Shown here: positions 1 to 8,259 of the stretch, in pieces
Layout of the letters: the number at the start of each line of letters is the position of its first letter
Position numbering within the stretch: the first letter of the stretch is position 1
NCBI RefSeq assembly: GCF_052065415.1
Contig: NZ_JBQHUB010000007.1
Location: 1-64,000, forward strand
Origin: Pseudoflavonifractor_A sp022772585
GTDB taxonomy: Bacteria; Bacillota; Clostridia; Oscillospirales; Oscillospiraceae
DNA: 64,000 nt
Reading direction: 5' to 3'
Notes under the pieces: model-generated
Database searches by the model: none
Told to the model about the DNA's origin: nothing
What the model saw: the letters and a program-made list of their open reading frames with translations, nothing else
Program-made: the position numbers and the translations under genes

Positions 1-92
1 CAAAAGCCCCTCTGCTCTCGGTGGACCTCATGCCCGCGAGAGTGGGCCTCATTTCCCGTGAAGGTGGACTTCTTTCCCCGTGCAGATGGACT
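1..92. mobile_element. possible terminus of an IS21-family insertion sequence
   Basis: Degenerate 21-22 bp units begin at 21, 42, 64 and 86. Each opens with GTGGAC, GTGGGC or ATGGAC, and the first three continue with a pyrimidine-rich CTCAT/TTCTTT and CCCG(C/T)G. IS21-family elements are known for several repeated sequences near each end and for TG...CA termini; a TGCA lies at 81-84. The rest of the element would lie left of the window. No transposase is visible, so this rests on repeat pattern only. Confidence 0.3.
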
Positions 93-95
93 TGT

Positions 96-191
96 GGCTA
101 CGAAATTTACAACCTGAGCGAAAACGGCCACCGTACCCTGGCCGAAGCGGTAGCCGCCGTGCTGGGGCCTGCGCTGGAACGGCAGGGGTAA
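96..191 (+). pseudogene. 3' remnant of a coding gene (possibly SGNH-type hydrolase)
   Basis: A frame open from the left edge ends at a TAA at 189-191. Its last 31 residues look like real protein, with a NLSENGHRTLAEAV stretch that resembles the C-terminal helix of SGNH/GDSL hydrolases (HLSxxGHxxLAEA). The usual catalytic Asp-x-x-His is not present as such. The upstream codons come from the repeat array and look non-homologous, so the gene was probably cut by an insertion. A sugar epimerase C-terminus is an alternative. Confidence 0.3.
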
Positions 192-204
192 GAAAGACAA
201 AACG

Positions 205-244
205 AAAAAGCCGTCCCGCGGACAGTTCCGCGGGACGGCTTTTT
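205..244. terminator. bidirectional rho-independent terminator
   Basis: A perfect inverted repeat with arms AAAAAGCCGTCCCGCGG and its complement surrounds a short loop, with A-rich and T-rich flanks on both sides. It sits between the plus-strand remnant and the end of the minus-strand DUF3343 gene, so it can stop both. Confidence 0.85.
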
Positions 245-263
245 GTAAAGAGATATGGGCCCC

Positions 264-533
264 TCAGCCCGCCTGATCCAGAGGCTGGGCCTGAAGGGCG
301 GGACCGTGGCCTGAGATGCCGTAGAAGGCGTACTCGCCCGCATCCAGGCCCGACCCGGCCAGAATGGAACGGGCCTGCTCCAGATGCTCGGGCGCGAACC
401 GGACCGAAATGCCGCACCCCCGGGAGATCTCCCGCAGGACGGGCATGATCTGGAAGGGAAGCTGCCCCTTCAGATCTTTCTGGGCCTGGATGGCGCCGTT
501 GGTGGAGGAAAAGGTGATGACGCAGTAATCCAT
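264..533 (-). CDS. DUF3343 protein, putative Se/S carrier-like
   Basis: This 89-residue protein opens MDYCVITFSSTNGAI and carries a GCGISVRF segment; both are typical of DUF3343. The family is small and often encoded next to yedF; it is annotated as a putative selenium/sulfur carrier (YedF- or TusE-like context). The start is the ATG at 531-533, five bases after the yedF stop, so the two are certainly co-transcribed. The two cysteines (residues 4 and about 41) are candidate carrier residues; this role is inferred from family context only. Confidence 0.75.
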   Translation of the reverse strand: MDYCVITFSSTNGAIQAQKDLKGQLPFQIMPVLREISRGCGISVRFAPEHLEQARSILAGSGLDAGEYAFYGISGHGPALQAQPLDQAG

Positions 534-538
534 GCTTA

Positions 539-1135
539 TTACAGGGTGATGACCTTGGAGGCGGCCTGCATCTGGGAGAGGATATCGTACATGTTGCTGA
601 CGGTGCCCGCGCCCAGCCGGTCGGCAATGCCGTAGAAGTTGAGGCAGGTGCCGCACACCAGGACCTCCACGCCCTTTTCGATCAGCACCTTCAGGTGCTC
701 CGCCACCTGCTCGTCGCCGGCGGGCAGCTTGACGCCGGCGTTCATAAAGAGGATGGAGCGGGGCAGGTCGTCGGACTGGGCCAGGGTGTAGAAGAACATG
801 CGCATCAGATTGGTGCCCAGCTCCCGGTCGCCGGAGCCGATGATATCCCGGCCCACGAACACGGCATAGCCGGCGCCGGCAGGAGCAGCGGGAGCCGCGG
901 CAGGGGCCTCACAGGGGGCCTGGCCGTTTTTGGTAAAGGACAGCGAATATACGCCGTTATCCTCGGTGACGGCGGCGTCGTAGCCCTGGTTCCCGGCGAG
1001 ACGCTGGAGGTTGCCGACAGCGGTGGTGTTGTCTACGAGAACAGTAAAGCTCTCCTCGCCGGCGGTAATGGCCTCTTTGGCCATGATGACGGGCATGGGA
1101 CAGGCCTTGCCCTTGGCATCAATGATACGGGACAT
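539..1135 (-). CDS. yedF: YedF, sulfurtransferase-like selenium metabolism protein
   Basis: The protein has 198 residues. The N-terminal 75 form a TusA/SirA-like fold with the family CPMPVI motif (Cys13), the persulfide or selenide-carrying cysteine. An Ala/Pro-rich linker follows, then a DsrE/F-like domain with a GTCLNFYG cysteine motif near residue 170. The start at 1133-1135 follows a GAGGG site about 9 bases upstream; an in-frame upstream ATG lacks one. The gene pairs with the DUF3343 gene, as in many selenium-using Clostridia. It suggests selenium use, though no selD or selA is in the window. Confidence 0.88.
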   Translation of the reverse strand: MSRIIDAKGKACPMPVIMAKEAITAGEESFTVLVDNTTAVGNLQRLAGNQGYDAAVTEDNGVYSLSFTKNGQAPCEAPAAAPAAPAGAGYAVFVGRDIIGSGDRELGTNLMRMFFYTLAQSDDLPRSILFMNAGVKLPAGDEQVAEHLKVLIEKGVEVLVCGTCLNFYGIADRLGAGTVSNMYDILSQMQAASKVITL

Positions 1136-1427
1136 ACTGAAATCGCCCTCATTTCTATCAATATGGAGTGGATTTTGCACATATGATTATAGAATCGCCG
1201 CATCATGCTGTCAATCACACAAAAGGAGCGGGAAAATGATCCGGGCCGCTTTTTTAAAGCAAAAAGAGGGGAGAAAACGGCTTTTTACCGGAAAAACTGC
1301 ATTGCCGGACTTTTATAATAGTATTCTATATTTACATTGATATATTATAGATAAAATACAGAGAAGAGCGGAAATACCGGGCCATGGGCCGGCATGTGGG
1401 AAAATGATTGGTAGGACACGAATTTTC

Positions 1428-1456
1428 TTGACAGCGGAGCCCCTTGGCTCTAAAAT
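1428..1456 (+). promoter_or_regulatory. sigma-A type promoter for rny
   Basis: TTGACA (1428-1433) and TAAAAT (1451-1456) are separated by 17 bases, an almost ideal housekeeping promoter. It lies about 140 bases before the rny start, leaving a sizeable 5' leader. The rest of the 1136-1598 gap is AT-rich with no other gene seen. Confidence 0.75.
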
Positions 1457-1598
1457 AGATTCGGTGTAATATTTTGAAAAACCAGAGGGGAAGTTTTTCA
1501 ATTTTTGTACGGAATCGCCAAAATGAGGCGGCCCGTCAACACATCATAATGGCTAAAACAACAAAATAGCAGAAAAATGGAGGTGTGTTTGAACTTTG

Positions 1599-3143
1599 AT
1601 GCAGACTGTCATTGCCTGTGTGATCACGGCTGTGATCACACTTGCTATAGGATTTCCGCTGGGTATCCAGTGGCGCAGGAAGGTGGCCGAGAAGGAGATC
1701 TCCAGCGCCGAGGATGAGGCCAAGCGGATCATCAACGAGGCCATCAAGAGCGCCGAGAGCAAAAAGCGCGAGGCTCTGGTAGAGGCCAAGGAGGAGATCC
1801 TCCAGGCCCGCAACGAGCACGAGCGCGAGGTCAAGGAACGCCGGGCCGACCTGCAGAAGCAGGAGCGCCGGCTCCAGCAGAAGGAAGAGACGCTGGACCG
1901 CAAGACCGAAAACATGGAGAAAAAGGAAGAAACGCTGCAGAACAAGATCGCCGAGGTGGACCATATCCGGGAGGAAGTGACCACCGTCAAGAAGACCCAG
2001 ATGGAGGTCCTGGAGCGTCTCTCCGGCCTGACTGCCGAAGAGGCCAAGGCCTATCTGCTCCACCAGATCGAGGATGACGTGACCCACGAGGCCGCCATGA
2101 AGGTCAAGGAGATCGAGAGCCGCTACAAAGAAGAAGCCGATACCAAGGCGAAGGAGATTCTCTCCCTCGCCATCCAGCGCTGCGCTGCCGACCACGTGGC
2201 GGAAGCCACCGTCTCCGTGGTCCCCCTGCCCAATGACGAGATGAAGGGCCGTATCATCGGCCGTGAGGGCCGCAACATCCGCACGCTGGAGACTCTGACC
2301 GGTGTGGACCTGATCATCGACGATACGCCGGAGGCCATCACGGTCTCCTGCTTCGACCCGGTCCGCCGGGAGATTGCCCGCATCGCCCTGGAGAAGCTGA
2401 TCCAGGACGGCCGTATCCATCCCACCCGCATCGAGGAAATGGTGGAGAAGGCCAAGCGGGAGGTGGACGCCACCATCAAGGCTGAGGGCGAGCGGGCCAT
2501 CTTTGAGACCAATGTCCACGGCCTGCACCCCGAGCTGGTCAAGCTGCTGGGCCGCCAGCGCTACCGCACCAGCTACGGTCAGAACGTACTCAGCCACTCC
2601 ATCGAGGTCTCCCACCTGGCGGGGCTGCTGGCCGCCGAGATCGGCGCCAACATCACCGAGGCCAAGCGGGCCGGCCTGCTCCATGATCTGGGCAAGTCCA
2701 TCGACCACGAGGTGGAGGGCTCCCACGTTCAGATCGGTGTGGAGCTGGCCCGGAAGTACCGCGAAAATGAGAACGTGATCCACGCCATTGAGGCCCACCA
2801 CAACGATGTGGAACCCAGGACCATCGTGGCCTGCCTGGTCCAGGCGGCCGACGCCATCTCCGCCGCCCGCCCCGGGGCCCGGAGAGAGAATCTGGAGAAC
2901 TACATCAAGCGCCTGGAGAAGCTGGAAGAGGTCACCTCGTCCTTCCCCGGCGTGGAGAAGTCCTTCGCCATTCAGGCGGGCCGTGAGGTCCGCATCATGG
3001 TCAAGCCCGAGCAGGTCAGCGAGGACCAGATGGTCCTGCTGGCCCGGGACATTGCCAAAAAGATCGAGGATGAGCTGGAATACCCCGGTCAGATCAAGGT
3101 GAACATGATCCGCGAGACCAAGGTCGTGGAATACGCGAAGTAA
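1599..3143 (+). CDS. rny: ribonuclease Y
   Basis: Rny is the membrane-anchored endoribonuclease that starts bulk mRNA decay in Firmicutes. The 514-residue protein shows the full architecture: an N-terminal membrane helix (about 3-22), a long charged coiled coil (about 25-190), a KH RNA-binding domain with GRIIGREGRN (from about 215) and an HD metal-dependent phosphohydrolase domain with LLHDLGKSID (His362-Asp363). The ATG at 1599 is chosen; a TTG at 1596 is immediately upstream, and both use the GGAGG at 1579-1583. An in-frame TGA at 1590 excludes longer starts. lepB follows on the same strand. Confidence 0.97.
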   Translation: MQTVIACVITAVITLAIGFPLGIQWRRKVAEKEISSAEDEAKRIINEAIKSAESKKREALVEAKEEILQARNEHEREVKERRADLQKQERRLQQKEETLDRKTENMEKKEETLQNKIAEVDHIREEVTTVKKTQMEVLERLSGLTAEEAKAYLLHQIEDDVTHEAAMKVKEIESRYKEEADTKAKEILSLAIQRCAADHVAEATVSVVPLPNDEMKGRIIGREGRNIRTLETLTGVDLIIDDTPEAITVSCFDPVRREIARIALEKLIQDGRIHPTRIEEMVEKAKREVDATIKAEGERAIFETNVHGLHPELVKLLGRQRYRTSYGQNVLSHSIEVSHLAGLLAAEIGANITEAKRAGLLHDLGKSIDHEVEGSHVQIGVELARKYRENENVIHAIEAHHNDVEPRTIVACLVQAADAISAARPGARRENLENYIKRLEKLEEVTSSFPGVEKSFAIQAGREVRIMVKPEQVSEDQMVLLARDIAKKIEDELEYPGQIKVNMIRETKVVEYAK

Positions 3144-3192
3144 AAAAGCGCGGAGCGTCCGGGAGCCGGGACACAACGTGACACAAGGAAGC

Positions 3193-3227
3193 GGAGGGGG
3201 GGCGCCGGGGGGGCGGGGGGGGCCCCC
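3193..3227 (+). repeat. G-tract run upstream of lepB
   Basis: Three runs of seven, seven and eight G (3196-3202, 3207-3213, 3215-3222) followed by five C lie between rny and lepB, just before the lepB ribosome site. Such runs can fold as a G-quadruplex or slip in replication. Function is not shown. Confidence 0.8.
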
Positions 3228-3249
3228 TTTTCCAAAAATGGAGGAGCAT

Positions 3250-3867
3250 ATGGCTGACAGGGATGATAAGCGCATACAGGACGGCGGGGAGCAGCCGGGA
3301 GATCAGAGCCGGGACCGGAAGCGGCAGGAGGAGCCCGCAACACTGGGGCAGAGCCTGTACGGATGGCTCCAGGCGGTGGTGCCGGTGGTGGTGGCCATCG
3401 TGCTGGTCTTTACGTTCGTGGGCAGGCTGACGCCGGTGGACGGCAGCTCTATGGAGCCCACGCTCTGGCATGGGGACATGATGCTGGTGCGCGCTCTGGG
3501 CTATACCCCCAAACAGGGGGACATCGTGGTGCTGAACAAACACTTTGAAAACGTTCAGGGCCCCATTGTCAAGCGGGTCATCGCCGTGGGCGGCCAGACT
3601 GTGGACATTGACTACAGTTCCGGAACGGTCTATGTGGATGGAGAGGCCCTGGAAGAGGACTATATCCTGGGGCCCATGGTGCAGAAGTCCTGGCAGACCA
3701 CCACCTCCGTCACGGTGCCCGAGGGAGAGATCTTCGTTATGGGCGACAACCGGAACGTGTCCAACGACAGCCGCAATCCCTCTCTGGGGACGGTGGACGT
3801 GCGCTATGTTCTGGGCAAGAAGAGCCTGGTGCTCTATTCCCCCAAGGCGCTGAGCGAGCTTTTCTGA
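3250..3867 (+). CDS. lepB: signal peptidase I
   Basis: This type I signal peptidase has 205 residues, within the range of Gram-positive SipS-like enzymes. A hydrophilic N-terminus is followed by one membrane helix (about residues 38-55). The GSSMEPT box carries the catalytic Ser67, and VKRVIAVGG carries the general base Lys108. The MGDNRNVSNDSR box ends the catalytic core. It cleaves signal peptides outside the membrane. The start at 3250 has GGAGGAG three bases upstream; an ATG at 3238 and a GTG at 3178 are in frame, but the latter would translate the G-tracts. Confidence 0.95.
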   Translation: MADRDDKRIQDGGEQPGDQSRDRKRQEEPATLGQSLYGWLQAVVPVVVAIVLVFTFVGRLTPVDGSSMEPTLWHGDMMLVRALGYTPKQGDIVVLNKHFENVQGPIVKRVIAVGGQTVDIDYSSGTVYVDGEALEEDYILGPMVQKSWQTTTSVTVPEGEIFVMGDNRNVSNDSRNPSLGTVDVRYVLGKKSLVLYSPKALSELF

Positions 3868-3886
3868 CACAGATACCGACAGATCG

Positions 3887-3922
3887 AGGCGGCGGTCCCT
3901 TTGGGGGCCGCCGCCTTTCTTT
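3887..3922 (+). terminator. rho-independent terminator after lepB
   Basis: The stem GGCGGCGG/CCGCCGCC (3888-3895 with 3908-3915) is followed by TTTCTTT, 20 bases past the lepB stop. Confidence 0.85.
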
Positions 3923-3941
3923 GCGGGGGAAGCGAAAGAAG

Positions 3942-3970
3942 ATGACAAGCCCTGTAAACGGGAGTATAAT
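3942..3970 (+). promoter_or_regulatory. sigma-A type promoter for the transglutaminase-like gene
   Basis: ATGACA (3942-3947), a 17-base spacer and a perfect TATAAT (3965-3970) lie about 95 bases before the start codon at 4064. Confidence 0.7.
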
Positions 3971-4063
3971 AATGTCTGCCGGCTGAGCCGTTCGGCGGCT
4001 GATCCGTGGGGCGCTGCCCTGTGGTCCTATGAAAACGACATAAAACATTGGGAGGATACCGCA

Positions 4064-5500
4064 ATGAAACGTACCTTCGCCCGCGCTTTATGCCTTGCTC
4101 TGCTCCTCTGCCTGTGCCAGCCCACGGCCTTGGCGCTGGAGGCTGTGCGCGCCAATCGGTCGGCCATGTGGTTCGTGGATGGGGGGAACCTGATCCTGCG
4201 GGGATTGCCCCGGGAGATGGAGGGCGCCGCCGTTTCCCTGAGTATGAACCAGGTGGACGAGACCACCGGGGATTATATTCCCTTTGGCGGCGGAAGCTGG
4301 GACGCCACTGTGTCGGACGGGAGCTGCAGCTTCGCAATGGGCACGCTGAAGGGTGACGGCGTCTACCGGGCCGAAGGGTCCCTGAAAAAGGACGGCGCGT
4401 ATCTCTACGGCTATCTGATGGGGCCGGGATTACTCCGCATCCGGAACGGAGCGCTCTCTCTGGAGCCGGAACGGTTTGAGGCGGATGACCGCGCCGTCTA
4501 TGACGCTCTGCGGGGCGACAGCAGAGAGGTGCAGCAATGCCTGCTCCCCTATTACGACGGCCGGCGCAAGGGAAACGGCGGAACGACCAATACCGCCGCT
4601 CAGAAGATCATCGACAACAAAGCGGCAGAGATCACGGCCGGGCTCACCGACCCATATGAAAAGACCCGGGCGGTATACGACTGGGTGTGCGCCAACATCG
4701 CTTACGCGTACTCCGGGACGTACGGCAGCGACCCGGTGACGGTGCTGGAGCAGCGCAGAGCGGTCTGCACGGGCTATGCGGGGCTGACCGTAGCCCTGCT
4801 GCGGGCGGCCGGGGTGCCAGCGAAATCGGTGACCGGCGGCGCGGGCTACAGCACGATGGAGGGCCACGCCTGGGTAGCGGCCTTTGTGGATGGGCGCTGG
4901 ATGATGCTGGACCCCACCTGGGGTTCCAGCAGTACCTTTGAGAACGGACAGTTTACATGGAAGGACGCCAATCCCTATTGGTTTGATCGAAGCATCCATC
5001 TCCTCAGCAGGACCCACAGGGCGTGGACGGTGTACTGGGACCTGTCCTACGATGACGGCGCCGCCGCCGTGGCCCAGGTCTCGGCCTCCGCAGCCAGAAT
5101 GACTGTGGACGGAAAGCCGGTGAGCGTGGGAGCCTATGTCATCAACGGCAACAACTACTTCAAGCTGCGGGATGTGGCCGCCGCCCTCAATGGGACCGGC
5201 AAGCAGTTCAGCGTGGGGTACGACAGCGCCTCCGGCGCCGTCAATCTGTGGTCGTACCAGCCCTATCAGATGGCGGGGGGCGAGGGGAGCCCGGCGGCGG
5301 CCCCGCCCCGGACAGCGGCGGAGAATCTTTCGCCCCTGTTTATCAACGGCGAGCGGCGCTATCCCACCGCCTACCTCATCCACAACAACAACTACTTCAA
5401 GCTCCGGGACCTGGCCGCCATTTTTGATTTCGGCGTGGACTGGGACGGCGGGACGCAGACCATCATCATCGATACCGCCAGGGGTTATGCCAGGGGATGA
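4064..5500 (+). CDS. secreted transglutaminase-like protein with two copper-amine-oxidase-N-like repeats
   Basis: The 478-residue protein begins with a signal peptide (Lys-Arg, hydrophobic core, cleavage near residue 25). The middle holds a transglutaminase-like (cysteine protease fold) core with RAVCTGYAG (Cys235), EGHAWVAAF (His268) and MLDPTWG (Asp283), a complete Cys-His-Asp triad. The C-terminus has two repeats with NNYFKLRD at about 362 and 445; these are typical of the stalk-like domain of Clostridial surface proteins. The start has GGAGG nine bases upstream. It is monocistronic between its own promoter and the next one. Substrate is unknown; cell-wall or peptide processing outside the cell is likely. 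Confidence 0.85.
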   Translation: MKRTFARALCLALLLCLCQPTALALEAVRANRSAMWFVDGGNLILRGLPREMEGAAVSLSMNQVDETTGDYIPFGGGSWDATVSDGSCSFAMGTLKGDGVYRAEGSLKKDGAYLYGYLMGPGLLRIRNGALSLEPERFEADDRAVYDALRGDSREVQQCLLPYYDGRRKGNGGTTNTAAQKIIDNKAAEITAGLTDPYEKTRAVYDWVCANIAYAYSGTYGSDPVTVLEQRRAVCTGYAGLTVALLRAAGVPAKSVTGGAGYSTMEGHAWVAAFVDGRWMMLDPTWGSSSTFENGQFTWKDANPYWFDRSIHLLSRTHRAWTVYWDLSYDDGAAAVAQVSASAARMTVDGKPVSVGAYVINGNNYFKLRDVAAALNGTGKQFSVGYDSASGAVNLWSYQPYQMAGGEGSPAAAPPRTAAENLSPLFINGERRYPTAYLIHNNNYFKLRDLAAIFDFGVDWDGGTQTIIIDTARGYARG

Positions 5501-5547
5501 GCCGACCTAAAATGTTGGCAGCAGGCATGGCCTTCGTGTCTTTTGAA

Positions 5548-5576
5548 TTGCTTTTTGTCATAGGATAGTGTAAAAT
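5548..5576 (+). promoter_or_regulatory. promoter for the zinc-ribbon gene
   Basis: TTGCTT, 17 bases, TAAAAT precede the gene at 5635. The -35 is only moderate. Confidence 0.5.
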
Positions 5577-5634
5577 AAATCACACTAAAACGGAGATTTC
5601 CGTAACTATCTGCCATATTTAAGGAGGGTTTTCC

Positions 5635-6027
5635 ATGGACGACCGTCTGGAAGAATTGCTGGACCGGGCCAAAACCGCCGCCGCTGCTGCGGGAAAGACC
5701 GCCGGAGCCACCGCCCGCTATGCCGGTGAGAAGGCCGGCGGGCTGATGGAAGTGAGCAGACAAAAAGTCAGGGCCTTTGAACTGGAGAGTGAGATCAAGG
5801 GGCTGCTGCGCCAGGTGGGCGAGTCGGTCTACCATACCCTCAGCACCGGCGAGAGCCGGGAAGAGAAGCTGGAGGAGCTGACGGAGTGCCTGGATGAGAA
5901 GCACGCCGCGCTGGAGCAGGTGAAGGATGAGATCTCCCGGCTCCGGGACGAAAAGGAGTGTCCGGCCTGCGGCGCCTCCTGCGGACGGGATGACCGCTAC
6001 TGCAGGGCGTGCGGCGCCGCGCTGTGA
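5635..6027 (+). CDS. zinc-ribbon coiled-coil protein
   Basis: This 130-residue protein has an Ala-rich amphipathic N-terminus (about 10-40), a charged coiled coil (about 45-105) and a C-terminal zinc ribbon made of CPACGASC and YCRACG. No enzymatic motif is seen. Small proteins of this layout are common in Oscillospiraceae and of unknown role. AAGGAGG lies eight bases before the ATG. It is flanked by its own promoter and a downstream hairpin, so it is probably a single-gene unit. Confidence 0.7.
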   Translation: MDDRLEELLDRAKTAAAAAGKTAGATARYAGEKAGGLMEVSRQKVRAFELESEIKGLLRQVGESVYHTLSTGESREEKLEELTECLDEKHAALEQVKDEISRLRDEKECPACGASCGRDDRYCRACGAAL

Positions 6028-6049
6028 CCGGGATAACAGAGTGATTGCA

Positions 6050-6082
6050 GGGACGCCGGACGGAAGCTCTGTCCGGCGTCCC
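6050..6082 (+). terminator. strong hairpin between zinc-ribbon gene and punA
   Basis: A perfect 12-bp stem (6050-6061 with 6071-6082) has a nine-base loop. The U-run is poor, so it could be a weak terminator or an mRNA-stabilising hairpin. Confidence 0.5.
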
Positions 6083-6109
6083 GTTCCGAATGATCAAGGA
6101 GGGTAAAAA

Positions 6110-6934
6110 ATGAACGATACCTTTGCGCAATATCAGGAGAGCGCCGACTATATCAGGGCGCGGATCGGGTCCTTTGTGCCCAAGGTAGCCATGGTGCTGG
6201 GCTCCGGCCTGGGCTTTATGGGCGACGTGGTGGATAACCCCATCGCGGTGCCCTACGGGGAGATCCCCCATTTCAAGGTGTCCACCGCCCCCGGCCACAA
6301 GGGCCAGCTGGTATTCGGTACGCTGGAGGGCCAGCCGGTGGCTGTGATGCAGGGGCGGATGCACCACTATGAGGGCTACAGCTATGAGGAAGTGTCCTAC
6401 GCCGTGCGGGTGCTGCGCCTACTGGGCTGCGACACGCTGATCGTCACCAACGCCGCCGGCTGCGTCAACACCGGGTGGAAGGCCGGCGACCTGATGCTCA
6501 TCACCGACCAGATCAAGATTTTCATGGAGTCCCCCCTGCGGGGCCCCAATCTGCCTGAGTTCGGCGTGCGCTTCCCCGACTCCTCCAGCCTCTACACCCC
6601 CGCCCTGCGGCAGGTGGCCCGGGAGAGCGCCGCCGCCCTGGGCATCGAGCTGCGGGAGGGCGTATATATGTACTTTCCCGGCCCCCAGTATGAGACTCCC
6701 GCCGAGGTCCGCTTTGCCCGCATCGCCGGGGCCGACGCGGTGGGCATGTCCACCGCGCCCGAGGTCATTGTGGCCGGCCACTGCGGTATGCGGGTGCTGG
6801 GCTTCACCCTGCTGAGCAACATGGCCGCCGGCATCCTGGACCAGCCCCTCAGCGAGCAGGAGGTGCTGGACGCCGCCGAGGCCTGCAAGGACAAATTCTC
6901 CCGCCTGGTGCTGGAGTGCCTGAAGAAGCTGTAA
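6110..6934 (+). CDS. punA: purine-nucleoside phosphorylase (trimeric type)
   Basis: The enzyme cleaves purine nucleosides with phosphate to base and ribose-1-phosphate. The 274 residues match the trimeric PNP class: the phosphate-binding GSGLG near residue 30, HH at about 85 in GRMHHYEGY, NAAGCVN near 118, the FPGPQYETPAE loop near 190 and GMSTAPE just after. AAGGAGG precedes the ATG. Its stop lies next to the AAGGAGG of the downstream amidohydrolase, so the two form a salvage operon acting on nucleosides and S-adenosyl products. Confidence 0.94.
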   Translation: MNDTFAQYQESADYIRARIGSFVPKVAMVLGSGLGFMGDVVDNPIAVPYGEIPHFKVSTAPGHKGQLVFGTLEGQPVAVMQGRMHHYEGYSYEEVSYAVRVLRLLGCDTLIVTNAAGCVNTGWKAGDLMLITDQIKIFMESPLRGPNLPEFGVRFPDSSSLYTPALRQVARESAAALGIELREGVYMYFPGPQYETPAEVRFARIAGADAVGMSTAPEVIVAGHCGMRVLGFTLLSNMAAGILDQPLSEQEVLDAAEACKDKFSRLVLECLKKL

Positions 6935-6945
6935 GGAGGCGCCGG

Positions 6946-8247
6946 ATGAAGACCCTGATTTCCAATGTGCGGGCGGTGCTGATGGACGAGGCGTGCACCG
7001 TGCTCCCCGGCGCGTATGTGGCGGTGGAGGGGAGCAAGATCGCCTCCGTGGGGACGGAGCGGCCGGACGGCCCCTTTGAACGGGAGATCGACGGGCAGGG
7101 AAACGTGCTCATGCCCGGCTTTGTCAACGCCCACACCCACGTGCCCATGACCGCCATGCGGGGCTACGGCGACGGCCACAACCTGCAGGACTGGCTCAAT
7201 GACTATATCTTCCCGGTGGAGGCCCGGTGGGACGACCGGGCGGTGGCGTGCTGCGCCGACCTGGGCCTGGCTGAAATGATCGCATCAGGCGTCACCTGCA
7301 TCGCCGACATGTATATGCGCACCGGCGTCATCGCGCAGCGGGTGGCCCAGGCGGGCATCAGCGCCAACCTGAGCTGCGGCGGCGTGCTCTTTTCCGATAC
7401 CTTCGACCCGGAGACCGACCACGACTGCATGGCCCAGCGGGCCCTGACCGAGGAGTGGCACGGCTATAACGGCGGCCAGATCCTGGTGGACGCCTCCATC
7501 CACGGGGAGTACACCTCCCGGGCCGACCTGTGGCAGTGGATGGCCGGCTACGCCCGGGAGAAGGGCCTGGGCATGCACGTGCATATCTCCGAGACCCGCG
7601 CCGAGCACGAGGCCTGCAAGGGCCGCCACGGCGGCCTGACGCCCATCCAGACCCTGGACCAATACGGCGTGTGGGACGGCCGGGCCATCGCGGCCCACTG
7701 CGTGTGGACCACCCCGGAGGACTGGGCCATCATGGCCGAAAAGGGCGTCTCTGCCATCCACAACCCCGTCTCCAACCTGAAGCTGGGCTCGGGCATCGCC
7801 CCGGTGGCCGCCATGGCGGCGGCGGGGGTCAATGTGGCCCTGGGCACCGACGGCGTGTCCTCCAACAACTGCACCGACTTTTTCGGGGACCTGAAGCTGG
7901 CTTCCATGCTCCAGAACGGCGCCAACTGCGACCCCCTGGCCACCCTGCCCGCCGATGCCCTGCGCATGGCCACCGTCAACGGCGGAAAGGCCCTGGGCCG
8001 CAAAACGGGCCGCCTGGCGGCGGGCTATGACGCAGACCTGATCCTGGTGGACTTCAACGCCCTCAACCTGACGCCCTGCCACGATGTGGTGTCCAACCTG
8101 GTCTACGCCGCCCACGGCTGCGATGTGGCCATGAATATGGCCCGCGGAACGGTCATATACCAGAATGGTGAGTTCCTCACCATCGACATCGAGCGGGTCA
8201 GGCGGGAAGTCCGGGATTATGCCCTGCCGCTCCTGTTCCAAAAGTAA
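6946..8247 (+). CDS. mtaD: 5-methylthioadenosine/S-adenosylhomocysteine deaminase
   Basis: This is an amidohydrolase of the TrzN/MtaD group, 433 residues. The metal site is complete: HTH at residues 63-65, HISE (His213), AHC (His251) and GTDG (Asp302). Members deaminate methylthioadenosine, SAH or adenosine-like compounds to inosine forms, fitting the adjacent nucleoside phosphorylase, which could then cleave them. The ATG at 6946 directly follows AAGGAGG at the punA stop. The exact substrate cannot be told from sequence alone. Confidence 0.88.
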   Translation: MKTLISNVRAVLMDEACTVLPGAYVAVEGSKIASVGTERPDGPFEREIDGQGNVLMPGFVNAHTHVPMTAMRGYGDGHNLQDWLNDYIFPVEARWDDRAVACCADLGLAEMIASGVTCIADMYMRTGVIAQRVAQAGISANLSCGGVLFSDTFDPETDHDCMAQRALTEEWHGYNGGQILVDASIHGEYTSRADLWQWMAGYAREKGLGMHVHISETRAEHEACKGRHGGLTPIQTLDQYGVWDGRAIAAHCVWTTPEDWAIMAEKGVSAIHNPVSNLKLGSGIAPVAAMAAAGVNVALGTDGVSSNNCTDFFGDLKLASMLQNGANCDPLATLPADALRMATVNGGKALGRKTGRLAAGYDADLILVDFNALNLTPCHDVVSNLVYAAHGCDVAMNMARGTVIYQNGEFLTIDIERVRREVRDYALPLLFQK

Positions 8248-8259
8248 GGGGGAAACGCG

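Noticed and set aside
1536..3275. Long minus-strand frame opposite rny
   Set aside because: Leu/Asp/His-rich shadow caused by high third-position GC; rny is unambiguous.
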